Source: Pseudomonas gregormendelii
GTDB lineage: Bacteria > Pseudomonadota > Gammaproteobacteria > Pseudomonadales > Pseudomonadaceae
Direction: 5' to 3'
DNA: 64,000 nt
NCBI RefSeq assembly: GCF_017114825.1
Contig: NZ_JADEVO010000021.1
Span: forward strand, 31,131 to 95,130
The translations under genes were made by a program, and so were the position numbers. Positions 1-7,554 of this stretch are shown here, piece by piece. The notes under the pieces are model-generated. The model was not told the origin of the DNA. It did not search any database and saw only the letters and a list, made by a program, of their open reading frames with translations. Position 1 is the first letter of the stretch. Each line of letters opens with the position of its first letter.

Positions 1-342
1 GGCGATGGCGTAGGCCATCGGATAGCCGATCAGCAGGCAGAGGACCGTGCTGATCAGCGCCATCTTCAACGAGCCAAGATACGCGGCGATGTACAGCTCG
101 TCGTCGCCCAGCATCGCGTAGTTGCCCAGGTTCAACAGCACCTGGAGCTTCTGGTCGATGAAGCTGTAGATCTCGGTGTACGGCGGAATGGCCACGTCGG
201 CTTCGGCGAAGCTGATCTTCAATACGATGAAGAACGGCAACATGAAGAACAGGAACAGCCAGATGAACGGAACCCCGATGACCAGCTGGCGGCCACCGGG
301 AATTATTCGATTGAGGCGGCGTTTGAATTTGCGCATGTTCAT
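1..342 (-). CDS. spuG: Polyamine ABC transporter permease SpuG/PotH-like, N-terminal part only
   Basis: This is the first 114 residues of an inner-membrane permease subunit; the rest lies beyond the window edge. The protein begins MNMRKFKRRLNRI, with a basic cytoplasmic start followed by a hydrophobic segment at about residues 22-45 (WLFLFFMLPFFIVL). A periplasmic loop then leads into a second membrane segment at about 92-114. The ATG overlaps the stop codon of the ATPase gene upstream as ATGA, so the two are translationally coupled. By family knowledge it would pair with a second permease (SpuH/PotI) to form the channel for putrescine or spermidine uptake. Identification rests on gene order and on the PotH-like N-terminus. 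Confidence 0.9.
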   Translation of the reverse strand, partial: MNMRKFKRRLNRIIPGGRQLVIGVPFIWLFLFFMLPFFIVLKISFAEADVAIPPYTEIYSFIDQKLQVLLNLGNYAMLGDDELYIAAYLGSLKMALISTVLCLLIGYPMAYAIA

Positions 343-1481
343 GAGCGGAGTACCACGCCGCTATCGTCTTCCCACCACACATAGACCTGGTCGCCCCAGG
401 TCGGACGCTGGCCACGACGTTCGGCGTTGGCCACGAATGACTGCACCAGCTTGCCGCTTGGCAGCTCGACGTAGAACACCGAATGGCCGCCCAGGTAGGC
501 GATGTCGTGGACCTTGCCGCTGGACCAGTTGTATTCGCACGTCGGCATGTCGGCGGTAACCAGCAGTTTTTCCGGACGGATCGCGTAGGTGACCGACTTG
601 TCCTGCACCGAGGTGCTGATGCCGTGGCCCACGTAGATTTTGCGGTCCAGGTCCTTGCAGGTAATGATCGCGTGGCCTTCGGCGTCGTCGATGACTTCGC
701 CTTCGAAGATGTTCACGTTACCGATGAATTCACAGACCAGGCGGCTGGTCGGGGTTTCGTAGATGTCGATCGGGCTGCCGATCTGGGCGATCCAGCCCAG
801 GTGCATGATCGCGATGCGCTCGGCCATGGTCATGGCCTCTTCCTGGTCGTGGGTCACCATGACGCAGGTTACACCGACTCGTTCGATGATCTCGACCAGC
901 TCCAGCTGCATCTGCGAGCGCAGTTTCTTGTCCAGTGCGCCCATTGGCTCATCGAGCAACAACAGCTTTGGCCGCTTGGCCAGGGAGCGCGCCAGTGCCA
1001 CACGCTGACGCTGGCCGCCAGACAGTTGATGCGGCTTGCGCTTGGCGTACTGGCTCATCTGCACCAGCTTGAGCATTTCGGCTACGCGGGCGTCGACTTC
1101 GGCCGCGGGAATCTTGTCCTGCTTGAGGCCGAAGGCAATGTTCTGCGCCACGGTCATGTGCGGGAACAAGGCGTAGGACTGGAACATCATGTTGATCGGC
1201 CGCTCGTACGGCGGCATATCGGTAATGTCCACACCGTCGAGGAAAATGCGCCCCTCCGTAGGCCGTTCGAAACCCGCAAGCATGCGCAGCAACGTGGACT
1301 TGCCCGATCCCGAACCGCCGAGCAGGGCGAAAATCTCGCCTTTCTTGATTTCCAGGGACACATCGTCCACGGCAATCGTCTCGTCGAACTTCTTCGTGAC
1401 CCGGTCGATTTTGACCAGCACCTGTTTAGGTGTCTGGTCGCCCTCGAGGGCTTTCTTGTAGGCGCCGGAGGCAACTGCCAT
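339..1481 (-). CDS. spuF: Polyamine ABC transporter ATP-binding protein SpuF/PotG-like
   Basis: This 380-residue ATPase drives polyamine import across the inner membrane. Walker A is GGSGSGKS at residues 55-62, the Q-loop glutamine is near 101, the signature LSGGQ is at 153-157, Walker B LLLLDEP is at 173-179 and the switch histidine (THDQEE) is near 211. The last 120 residues form the TOBE-type regulatory domain seen in the PotA/PotG group. Its length is normal for the family. GGGAG sits 8 bases before the ATG. It lies 67 bases after spuE and overlaps the permease by 4 bases, so it is in one operon with both. No fault is visible in the catalytic motifs. Confidence 0.97.
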   Translation of the reverse strand: MAVASGAYKKALEGDQTPKQVLVKIDRVTKKFDETIAVDDVSLEIKKGEIFALLGGSGSGKSTLLRMLAGFERPTEGRIFLDGVDITDMPPYERPINMMFQSYALFPHMTVAQNIAFGLKQDKIPAAEVDARVAEMLKLVQMSQYAKRKPHQLSGGQRQRVALARSLAKRPKLLLLDEPMGALDKKLRSQMQLELVEIIERVGVTCVMVTHDQEEAMTMAERIAIMHLGWIAQIGSPIDIYETPTSRLVCEFIGNVNIFEGEVIDDAEGHAIITCKDLDRKIYVGHGISTSVQDKSVTYAIRPEKLLVTADMPTCEYNWSSGKVHDIAYLGGHSVFYVELPSGKLVQSFVANAERRGQRPTWGDQVYVWWEDDSGVVLRS

Positions 1482-1548
1482 TTACGAAACTCCCAAAAAA
1501 ACAGAGTGCAGTTCGCTCAAGGTGAGCCAACCTTGGATAGTTTTGAAG

Positions 1549-2646
1549 CTATTTACCCGACTTGACCTTGGTCCAGCTGCGGGTCATCAAACGTTGAATA
1601 TTGGGTGGCAGCTCGATGGACACGTAGGTCTTGTCGAGGACTGCCTGCGGTGGATAAACCGCTTCGTCGGTGCGAATGGACTGCTCCATCAGTTTGTCCG
1701 ACCCAGGGTTAGGGTTGGCGTAGCCGACGTAATCACTGACCTGGGCGATGACCTCAGGTTTCAGCAAATAGTTAATGAAGGCGTGGGCTTCCTTGACGTT
1801 GCTCGAGTCCTTTGGAATCGCCAGCATGTCAAACCACAGCGCGCCACCTTCCTTGGGAATCGAGTAGGCGATGTTCACGCCCTTCTTCGCTTCTTCAGCG
1901 CGGTTTTTCGCCTGGAACATGTCGCCGGAGAAACCGATAGCCACGCAGATGTCGCCGTTGGCCAGGTCCGAGATGTACTTGGAGGAGTGGAAGTAAGTCA
2001 CGTAAGGCCGCACCGCCAGCAACTTGGCCTCAGCCTTCTTGTAGTCCTGCGGGTTGGTACTGTTGGCATCCAGGCCCATGTAGTTGAGCACTGTCGGCAT
2101 CATTTCGTCAGCCGAATCGAGGAAGGCGACACCACAGCTGTGAAGCTTCTTGATGTTCTCCGGCTCGAACAGCACGGCCCAGGAATCGATCTTGTCGACA
2201 CCCAGTACCGCCTTGACCTTATCGACGTTGTAACCGATGCCGTTAGTGCCCCACAGGTACGGCACGGCATAGAGGTTGCCCGGATCGTTCTGCTCCAGGC
2301 GCTTGAGCAGCACCGGGTCGAGGTTCGAATAGTTGGGCAGCTTCGACTTGTCGAGTTTCTGGAATGCGCCCGCCTTGATCTGCTTGCCCAGGAAGTGGTT
2401 GGACGGCACGACGACGTCGTAACCGGTGCGCCCGGCCAGCAACTTGCCTTCCAGGGTTTCGTTGGAGTCAAAGACGTCATACACCGGCTTGATGCCGGTC
2501 TCTTTCTGGAAGTCTTCCAGGGTGGTCTGACCGATGTAGTCCGACCAGTTATAAATATGCACCGTACCGGCGGCCTGGGCACCGACAGCAACTGTCAGTC
2601 CGGCAGCCATCAACAGGGCATTGCGAAACAAAGAAGAAATAGGCAA
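1549..2646 (-). CDS. spuE: Periplasmic polyamine-binding protein SpuE/PotF-like
   Basis: This solute-binding protein of about 365 residues delivers polyamine to the SpuFGH membrane complex. I chose a TTG start at 2646 because AGAGG lies 8 bases upstream and the protein then opens directly with a signal peptide (LPISSLFRNALLMAAGLTVA, cleaved after AQA). An ATG 48 bases further upstream would add a polar stretch that does not fit a secreted protein. The mature part starts TVHIYNWSDYIG, typical of the PotD/PotF family. It is a paralogue of the SpuD-like protein next door: both contain YNWSDYI, VYDVFDSNETLE, VVPSN and YFHSSKYISDLANGDICVA-like motifs. In P. aeruginosa SpuE prefers spermidine and SpuD putrescine; ligand preference here is inferred only from order. 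Confidence 0.93.
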   Translation of the reverse strand: MPISSLFRNALLMAAGLTVAVGAQAAGTVHIYNWSDYIGQTTLEDFQKETGIKPVYDVFDSNETLEGKLLAGRTGYDVVVPSNHFLGKQIKAGAFQKLDKSKLPNYSNLDPVLLKRLEQNDPGNLYAVPYLWGTNGIGYNVDKVKAVLGVDKIDSWAVLFEPENIKKLHSCGVAFLDSADEMMPTVLNYMGLDANSTNPQDYKKAEAKLLAVRPYVTYFHSSKYISDLANGDICVAIGFSGDMFQAKNRAEEAKKGVNIAYSIPKEGGALWFDMLAIPKDSSNVKEAHAFINYLLKPEVIAQVSDYVGYANPNPGSDKLMEQSIRTDEAVYPPQAVLDKTYVSIELPPNIQRLMTRSWTKVKSGK

Positions 2647-2778
2647 GTGGAGGTCCTCTGAAATTAGTTGGGCCCAAGTTGCCCCGCGCTGCATGACAGC
2701 CCTCGACTGCCCGACAACAAACCGGCGCGCAACTTACCCTCGAAAAACCGTTCCAGCAAAACTTTTATGCATATAGCC

Positions 2779-2881
2779 CTGTAGGAGCGAGCTCGCTCGC
2801 GATGGTCGCCAACGATAACTCGGGATGCCTGGCACCCAACGGTGCTCCAGCGTTCTTCGCGAGCGAGCTCGCTCCTGCAGG
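2779..2881. repeat. BIME-type repeat, family B, inside the spu operon
   Basis: The arms TGTAGGAGCGAGCTCGCTCG and its near-complement CGAGCGAGCTCGCTCCTGCA enclose about 55 bases. The interior (AACGATAA, then GGCACCC and CAGCGTTCT) resembles the interiors of the elements at 42766 and 59616. The element fills most of the spuD-spuE gap and ends only about 5 bases from the spuD stop codon, so it would be transcribed within the polyamine transport mRNA. Confidence 0.85.
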
Positions 2882-2886
2882 TTTAT

Positions 2887-3999
2887 TTATTTACCCGATT
2901 TGATCTTGGTCCAGCTGCGGGTCAGGATTCGCTGGGTAGCGGCCGGCAAGTCGGCAATCGCGTACAGCTTGGCCAGAACGTCGGCTGGTGGATAAACGCC
3001 CGGGTCGCTGGTGATGTCTTTATCAACCAGCGGTGTTGCCGCAGCGTTACCGTTCGGGAAGCGCACGGCGTTGGTAATCTCTGCCATGATTTCCGGCTTC
3101 ATCAGGAAGGTCATGAACTTGTAGGCGCCTTCAACGTTTTCGGCATCTTTCGGGATGGCGACCATGTCGTAGAAGCTGCCAGCACCTTCTTTCGGAATGT
3201 TGTAGCTGACCTTCACCTTGTCACCGGCTTCAGCCGCACGGGACTTGGCCTGGTAGATGTCGCCCGAGTAACCGATGGCCACACAGATGTTGCCGTTGGC
3301 GAGGTCGGAGATGTACTTGGACGAATGGAAGTAGCCGATCGAAGGACGGACTTTCAGGAACAGTGCTTCAGCTTCAGCCAGTTGTTTCTTGTCCTGGCTG
3401 TCGGTCGGATAGCCCAGGTAGTGCAGCGCCACCGGAATCATCTCGGTTGGCGAATCGAGGACACTGATGCCGCATGATTTCAGCTTGGCAGCATTTTCAG
3501 GCTTGAAGATCAGGTCCCAGGAATTGGTTGGTGCATCGGCGCCCAGTGCTGCCTTGACCTTTTCGTCGTTGAAGCCGATACCGATCGAACCCCACATGTA
3601 CGGGAATGCATGTTCGTTACCCGGATCGCTCACCGATACCGCTTTGAGCAGGTCGGTATTGAGGTTTTTCCACAACGGCAGTTTGGACTTGTCGAGTTTC
3701 TGGTAAACGCCAGCCTTGATCTGCTTGGCCAGGAAGTTGTTCGACGGCACGACGATGTCGTAGCCGGACTTGCCTGCCAGCAACTTCGCCTCCAGCGTTT
3801 CGTTGCTGTCGAATACGTCGTAGACCACCTTGATGCCCGACTCGGCTTCGAACTTCTTGACGGTGTCCGGTGCGATGTAATCAGACCAGTTGTAGACGTG
3901 CAGAACCTTGTCGTCCGCCTGAACTGCGCCTGCCATCATGCCCATCAGGGACATGGCCAGGAGGGTCTTGCCAGCTATCTTCATACCTAATGCCTTCAT
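2887..3999 (-). CDS. spuD: Periplasmic putrescine-binding protein SpuD/PotF-like
   Basis: This 370-residue solute-binding protein captures putrescine (or a related polyamine) in the periplasm. It has a signal peptide of about 28 residues (MKALGMKIAGKTLLAMSLMG, cleaved after VQA), then a mature start DDKVLHVYNWSDYIAPDTV. GGAG lies 8 bases before the chosen ATG; a second ATG five codons in is possible but has poorer spacing. The ligand-pocket segments YNWSDYI, VFDSNETLE, WGSIGIGFN and YFHSSKYISDL are all present. It lies between spuC and spuE, separated from spuC by 167 bases with a hairpin and from spuE by 240 bases holding a repeat, so its expression may be tuned separately from its neighbours. 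Confidence 0.95.
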   Translation of the reverse strand: MKALGMKIAGKTLLAMSLMGMMAGAVQADDKVLHVYNWSDYIAPDTVKKFEAESGIKVVYDVFDSNETLEAKLLAGKSGYDIVVPSNNFLAKQIKAGVYQKLDKSKLPLWKNLNTDLLKAVSVSDPGNEHAFPYMWGSIGIGFNDEKVKAALGADAPTNSWDLIFKPENAAKLKSCGISVLDSPTEMIPVALHYLGYPTDSQDKKQLAEAEALFLKVRPSIGYFHSSKYISDLANGNICVAIGYSGDIYQAKSRAAEAGDKVKVSYNIPKEGAGSFYDMVAIPKDAENVEGAYKFMTFLMKPEIMAEITNAVRFPNGNAAATPLVDKDITSDPGVYPPADVLAKLYAIADLPAATQRILTRSWTKIKSGK

Positions 4000-4123
4000 G
4001 GGTAATGCTCCAATTTTTCTCTTTAACCACGTGCTCAGCGGCCTTTGCCGGGCATCTGAAACAACCGGTAGTCTGGCAAGATCCGAGGCAGGCTTTCAAG
4101 GAAAGACCCATCCTTTGTTTGCC

Positions 4124-4156
4124 CTGAGCGAAATGCAAACCTTGCACCCCGCTCAG
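4124..4156. other. Inverted repeat between spuC and spuD
   Basis: CTGAGCG at 4124-4130 pairs with CGCTCAG at 4150-4156, and inside it TGCAA at 4134-4138 pairs with TTGCA at 4142-4146. No run of T follows in the direction of transcription, so it is not a classical terminator. It starts about 10 bases after the spuC stop codon and could be an mRNA-stabilising stem, a processing site or an operator. Confidence 0.55.
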
Positions 4157-4166
4157 AGCCTAGCAC

Positions 4167-5531
4167 TTACGCTTGCAGCGCACTCAGTGTCAGGTCCAGG
4201 CACTTGCGAGCCTTGGTCACCAGCTCATCGATTTCCGCCTTGGTGATCACCAGTGGCGGAGCAATGATCATGGTGTCGCCGACGGCGCGCATGATCAGGC
4301 CGTTATCGAAGCAGAAGGTGCGGCAAATCATGCCGACGCCTTTACCTTCGTAACGCTTGCGAGTGGCCTTGTCCTGGACCAGTTCGATCGCCCCCAGCAG
4401 CCCTACCCCACGTACTTCGCCCACCAGTGGGTGATCGTTCAGTTCCCGCAGGCGACTTTGCAAATACGGTGCCGTTTCTGCGTGGACGTGCTCGATGATT
4501 TTTTCATCACGTATGATGCGGATGTTTTCCAGCGCCACCGCAGCCGCCACCGGGTGACCGGAATAGGTGAAACCGTGGTTGAAGTCGCCGCCTTCGTTGA
4601 GCACTGCCACCACTTCGTCGCGCACGATCAGGCCGCCCATTGGGATGTAGCCGGAGGTGAGGCCTTTGGCGATGGTCATCATGTCGGGCTTGAGGTCGTA
4701 GAAATCGGAACCAAACCACTCGCCGGTGCGACCGAAACCGCAGATCACTTCGTCCGCCACGAACAGGATGTCGTACTTGGCGAGGATTTCCTTGATGCGC
4801 GGCCAGTAGGTCTCAGGCGGAATGATCACGCCACCGGCACCCTGGATCGGCTCGGCAATAAAGGCACCGACGTTATCAACGCCGATTTCCAGAATTTTTT
4901 CTTCCAGCTGGTTGGCAGCCCACACGCCAAACTCTTCAGGCGTCATGTCGCCGCCTTCGGCGAACCAGTACGGCTGGGCAATGTGAACGATGCCTGGAAT
5001 CGGCAGGTCGCCCTGTTCGTGCATATAAGTCATGCCACCCAGGCTCGCGCCGGCCACAGTGGAACCGTGATAGCCGTTCTTGCGGCTGATGATGACTTTC
5101 TTGTTCGGCTGGCCCTTGATCGCCCAGTAGTGGCGCACCATCCGCAGCATGGTGTCATTGCCTTCGGAACCGGAGCCGGTGAAGAACACGTGGTTCATGC
5201 CTTCCGGCGCGATATCGGCAATGGCCTTGGCCAGTTCCAGTACGGGAGGGTGAGCAGTCTGGAAGAACAGGTTGTAGTACGGCAGCTCGCGCATCTGCTT
5301 GCTGGCTGCGTCAGCCAGTTCGTCGCGACCGTAACCGATGGCCACACACCACAGGCCGGCCATGCCGTCGAGGATCTTGTTGCCTTCGCTGTCCCACAGG
5401 TAGACACCCTTGGCGCTGGTGATGATGCGCGGGCCTTTTTCCTTCAACTGCTTGAAGTCACTGAACGGTGCCAGGTGATGGTCGTTGCTCAGTGCTTGCC
5501 ACTCACGGGTTTGCGGATTGTTACTAGTCAT
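4167..5531 (-). CDS. spuC: Polyamine:pyruvate aminotransferase
   Basis: This 454-residue class III PLP aminotransferase is expected to convert putrescine plus pyruvate to 4-aminobutanal plus alanine in the cytoplasm. The PLP lysine is K289 in DMMTIAKGLTSG, the PLP-binding aspartate is D260 in LFVADEVICGFGRTG, and the GSGSEGNDT phosphate-binding loop is at about residues 119-127. The length matches SpuC of P. aeruginosa. The start codon ATG at 5531 is preceded by AGGAGAATTCGC-type spacing. It follows spuB by 58 bases and precedes the binding-protein genes, so catabolism and uptake share a direction and probably a control. No defect is seen. Confidence 0.96.
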   Translation of the reverse strand: MTSNNPQTREWQALSNDHHLAPFSDFKQLKEKGPRIITSAKGVYLWDSEGNKILDGMAGLWCVAIGYGRDELADAASKQMRELPYYNLFFQTAHPPVLELAKAIADIAPEGMNHVFFTGSGSEGNDTMLRMVRHYWAIKGQPNKKVIISRKNGYHGSTVAGASLGGMTYMHEQGDLPIPGIVHIAQPYWFAEGGDMTPEEFGVWAANQLEEKILEIGVDNVGAFIAEPIQGAGGVIIPPETYWPRIKEILAKYDILFVADEVICGFGRTGEWFGSDFYDLKPDMMTIAKGLTSGYIPMGGLIVRDEVVAVLNEGGDFNHGFTYSGHPVAAAVALENIRIIRDEKIIEHVHAETAPYLQSRLRELNDHPLVGEVRGVGLLGAIELVQDKATRKRYEGKGVGMICRTFCFDNGLIMRAVGDTMIIAPPLVITKAEIDELVTKARKCLDLTLSALQA

Positions 5532-5589
5532 GCGAATTCTCCTAAGTTTGCAGTGAGGGCGCGGTTATTTCCTACCGCGCCGCAGCGCA

Positions 5590-6948
5590 TCAGACGGCGA
5601 AGAGCAGGAATTCCCGCTCCCATGAACTGATCACGCGCTTGAAGTTTTCATGCTCGGCCCGCTTGACCGCGACGTAGCCAGTGATGAATTTCTTGCCCAG
5701 GTACTTCTCGACGGTCGCGCTGTTTTCCATGCGCTCCAACGCGTCCTCGATGGTCAGTGGCAGGCGCAGGTTGCGGCGTTCATAACCACGTCCCACCACC
5801 GGCGCACTTGGGTTCAAGCCTTCGACCATGCCGATGTAGCCGCAGAGCAGGCTCGCGGCGATCGCCAGGTAAGGGTTGGCATCGGCACCCGGCAGGCGGT
5901 TTTCCACTCGACGGTTCTGTGGCCCGGCATCCGGCACCCGCAAGCCCACCGTGCGGTTTTCTTCGCCCCACTCCACGTTTACCGGCGCCGAGGTATCCGG
6001 CAGGAAGCGGCGGAACGAGTTGACGTTCGGTGCGAACAGCGGCAGCAGCTCGGGGATCAGCTTCTGCAGCCCGCCGATGTGGTGCAGGAACAGCTGGCTC
6101 ATGGTCCCGTCTTCATTAGAGAAGACATTCTTGCCGGTCTCGATGTCGATAATGCTCTGGTGCAAGTGCATCGCGCTGCCCGGCTCACCGGTCATGGGCT
6201 TGGCCATAAAGGTGGCAGCCACATCATGCTTGAGGGCCGCTTCGCGCATGGTGCGCTTGAAGATCAGGATCTGGTCGGCCAGGGACAGGGCATCGCCGTG
6301 ACGGAAGTTGATTTCCATCTGCGCCGTACCGTCTTCGTGGATCAGCGTGTCGAGGTCCAGCTCCTGCAGTTCGCACCAGTCATAGACGTCTTCGAACAGC
6401 GGGTCGAACTCGTTCGCCGCCTCGATGGAAAACGACTGACGACCGATTTCCGGACGACCGGAACGGCCAATTGGCGGTTGCAACGGGTAGTCCGGGTCGT
6501 CACTGCGCTTGGTCAGGTAAAACTCCATTTCCGGCGCCACGATCGGCTGCCAGCCTTTGTCGGCATAGAGTTTCAGCACTTTCTTGAGCACGTTGCGCGG
6601 CGACAGCTCAATCGGGTTGCCTTGCTTGTCATAGGTATCGTGGATCACCTGGGCGGTGGGCTCCACGGACCACGGCACCAGGTACACCGCGTTCTGGTCG
6701 GGACGGCAGATCATGTCGATGTCGGCCGGGTCGAGCAGTTCGTAATAGATGTCGTCTTCGACATAGTCGCCAGTCACGGTCTGTAACAGAACGCTTTCGG
6801 GCAGGCGCATGCCTTTTTCCGCAATGAATTTGTTGGTCGGCGAAATCTTGCCCCGGGTGATACCGGTCAGATCGGCGATCATGCATTCGACTTCTGTGAT
6901 CTTGTGGTCTTTCAACCAATCGGTGAGCTGGTCGAGGTTGTGACTCAT
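5590..6948 (-). CDS. spuB: Glutamylpolyamine synthetase SpuB (glutamine synthetase family)
   Basis: This 452-residue member of the glutamine synthetase superfamily ligates glutamate to a polyamine using ATP, the first step of the gamma-glutamylation pathway. Visible family features are the N-terminal segment MIADLTGITRGK, the ATP/metal helix APEMEFYL near residue 150, the glutamate-loop sequence MTGEPGSAMHLHQS near 260, and NRTVGLRVPDAGPQNRRVE near 340. AGAGGCATTT precedes the ATG. It lies only 37 bases after the spuA remnant. It is a paralogue of the divergent gene at 7555 and both appear intact, so the locus keeps two such enzymes while having lost the adjacent hydrolase. Confidence 0.95.
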   Translation of the reverse strand: MSHNLDQLTDWLKDHKITEVECMIADLTGITRGKISPTNKFIAEKGMRLPESVLLQTVTGDYVEDDIYYELLDPADIDMICRPDQNAVYLVPWSVEPTAQVIHDTYDKQGNPIELSPRNVLKKVLKLYADKGWQPIVAPEMEFYLTKRSDDPDYPLQPPIGRSGRPEIGRQSFSIEAANEFDPLFEDVYDWCELQELDLDTLIHEDGTAQMEINFRHGDALSLADQILIFKRTMREAALKHDVAATFMAKPMTGEPGSAMHLHQSIIDIETGKNVFSNEDGTMSQLFLHHIGGLQKLIPELLPLFAPNVNSFRRFLPDTSAPVNVEWGEENRTVGLRVPDAGPQNRRVENRLPGADANPYLAIAASLLCGYIGMVEGLNPSAPVVGRGYERRNLRLPLTIEDALERMENSATVEKYLGKKFITGYVAVKRAEHENFKRVISSWEREFLLFAV

Positions 6949-6985
6949 AAATGCCTCTTAGGCTGAGTTTCCGGACTCTGATAAG

Positions 6986-7276
6986 TCAGGCGTTGTTTGA
7001 CGCATCGGCGTCGTGTGGTACAGATTGCCCTTGCAATTGCCGGGCACATGAATGCTCGCCTCGAAAGAAGCGTGGGGCAACAGGTGTATGGGTGATGCGT
7101 GCAGAATTATCGGCAGTCTGCGCTACGAAGTACGGGCCGCTGGAGTGAAACGGTTCTATATTGGATGCAGAGCCGGTAAAGAGAATGCCATCCAGACCGT
7201 CCAGAATATCGGACGCTGCCAGCTGATCGGTCTGCCGTGAGCAGCCGGTGACGCCGATGAACGGCAGGCGAGACAT
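6986..7276 (-). pseudogene. spuA: Remnant of gamma-glutamyl-GABA hydrolase SpuA
   Basis: A 96-codon open frame begins MSRLPFIGVTGCSRQ, the expected N-terminus of the SpuA/PuuD class I glutamine amidotransferases. It jumps at once to DILDGLDGILFTGSASNIEP, which in intact homologues lies about 45 residues further on. After FHSSGP the rest (from about residue 55) resembles nothing I recognise. The nucleophile region (family pattern GICRG-QE) and the catalytic His-Glu (WHPE) are missing from all frames before spuB. Intact SpuA proteins have about 250 residues. I read it as a gene with one internal deletion and loss of the C-terminal two thirds. It sits exactly where spuA is found in P. aeruginosa, between the two glutamylpolyamine synthetase genes. 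Confidence 0.8.
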
Positions 7277-7338
7277 GAAACACCCCGGTATTATTGCTGT
7301 TATGGGTTTGATTCGAGCTTAGCCTTGTTCATTTTTTT

Positions 7339-7367
7339 ACACAACACCCCCGTAAAAAATACAACAC
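7339..7367. promoter_or_regulatory. Direct repeat in the spuA/spuI divergent promoter region
   Basis: ACACAACAC at 7339-7347 is followed by ATACAACAC at 7359-7367, exactly 20 bases apart (about two helical turns), with T- or A-rich flanks. This lies about 60-90 bases upstream of the spuA remnant and about 190 upstream of spuI. Phased direct repeats of this kind are typical regulator sites, but I cannot name the protein. Confidence 0.4.
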
Positions 7368-7429
7368 GGCCCGCTCAAGCCTGCGGCTGGTAATAAGCCC
7401 GAGGGCAAAAAAATGCCCCAAAGTGCCTC

Positions 7430-7454
7430 AAAAAAGCCTCATGGGCGCTTTTTT
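7430..7454. other. Terminator-like hairpin in the spuI leader
   Basis: AAAAAAGC at 7430-7437 pairs with GCTTTTTT at 7447-7454 around a 9-base loop, and similar GGCAAAAAA blocks flank it on both sides. It lies about 100 bases upstream of the spuI start. It could end transcription coming from either side or act as an attenuator; no peptide or ligand-binding fold was found to support the latter. Confidence 0.4.
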
Positions 7455-7554
7455 AGGGCAAAAAAGGCCTCGCTTGACTTCGGCATGCCGTTCGGGTTGA
7501 CTGAAACCCGAAGAGATCAATGATTGATATTTTTAACAACAAAGGTGTTGCATC

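Noticed and set aside
2644..2694. ATG start at 2694 for spuE
   Set aside because: It would put 16 polar residues before a signal peptide and lies upstream of a good AGAGG site that points to the TTG at 2646.
6986..7276. A true small gene of 96 codons
   Set aside because: Its two recognisable pieces belong to a 250-residue enzyme and the rest has no family character; position and order match spuA.
7277..7554. Sigma-54 promoter for the spu genes
   Set aside because: I looked for GG-N10-GC with the TGGCAC-N5-TTGCA pattern on both strands and found no good match.
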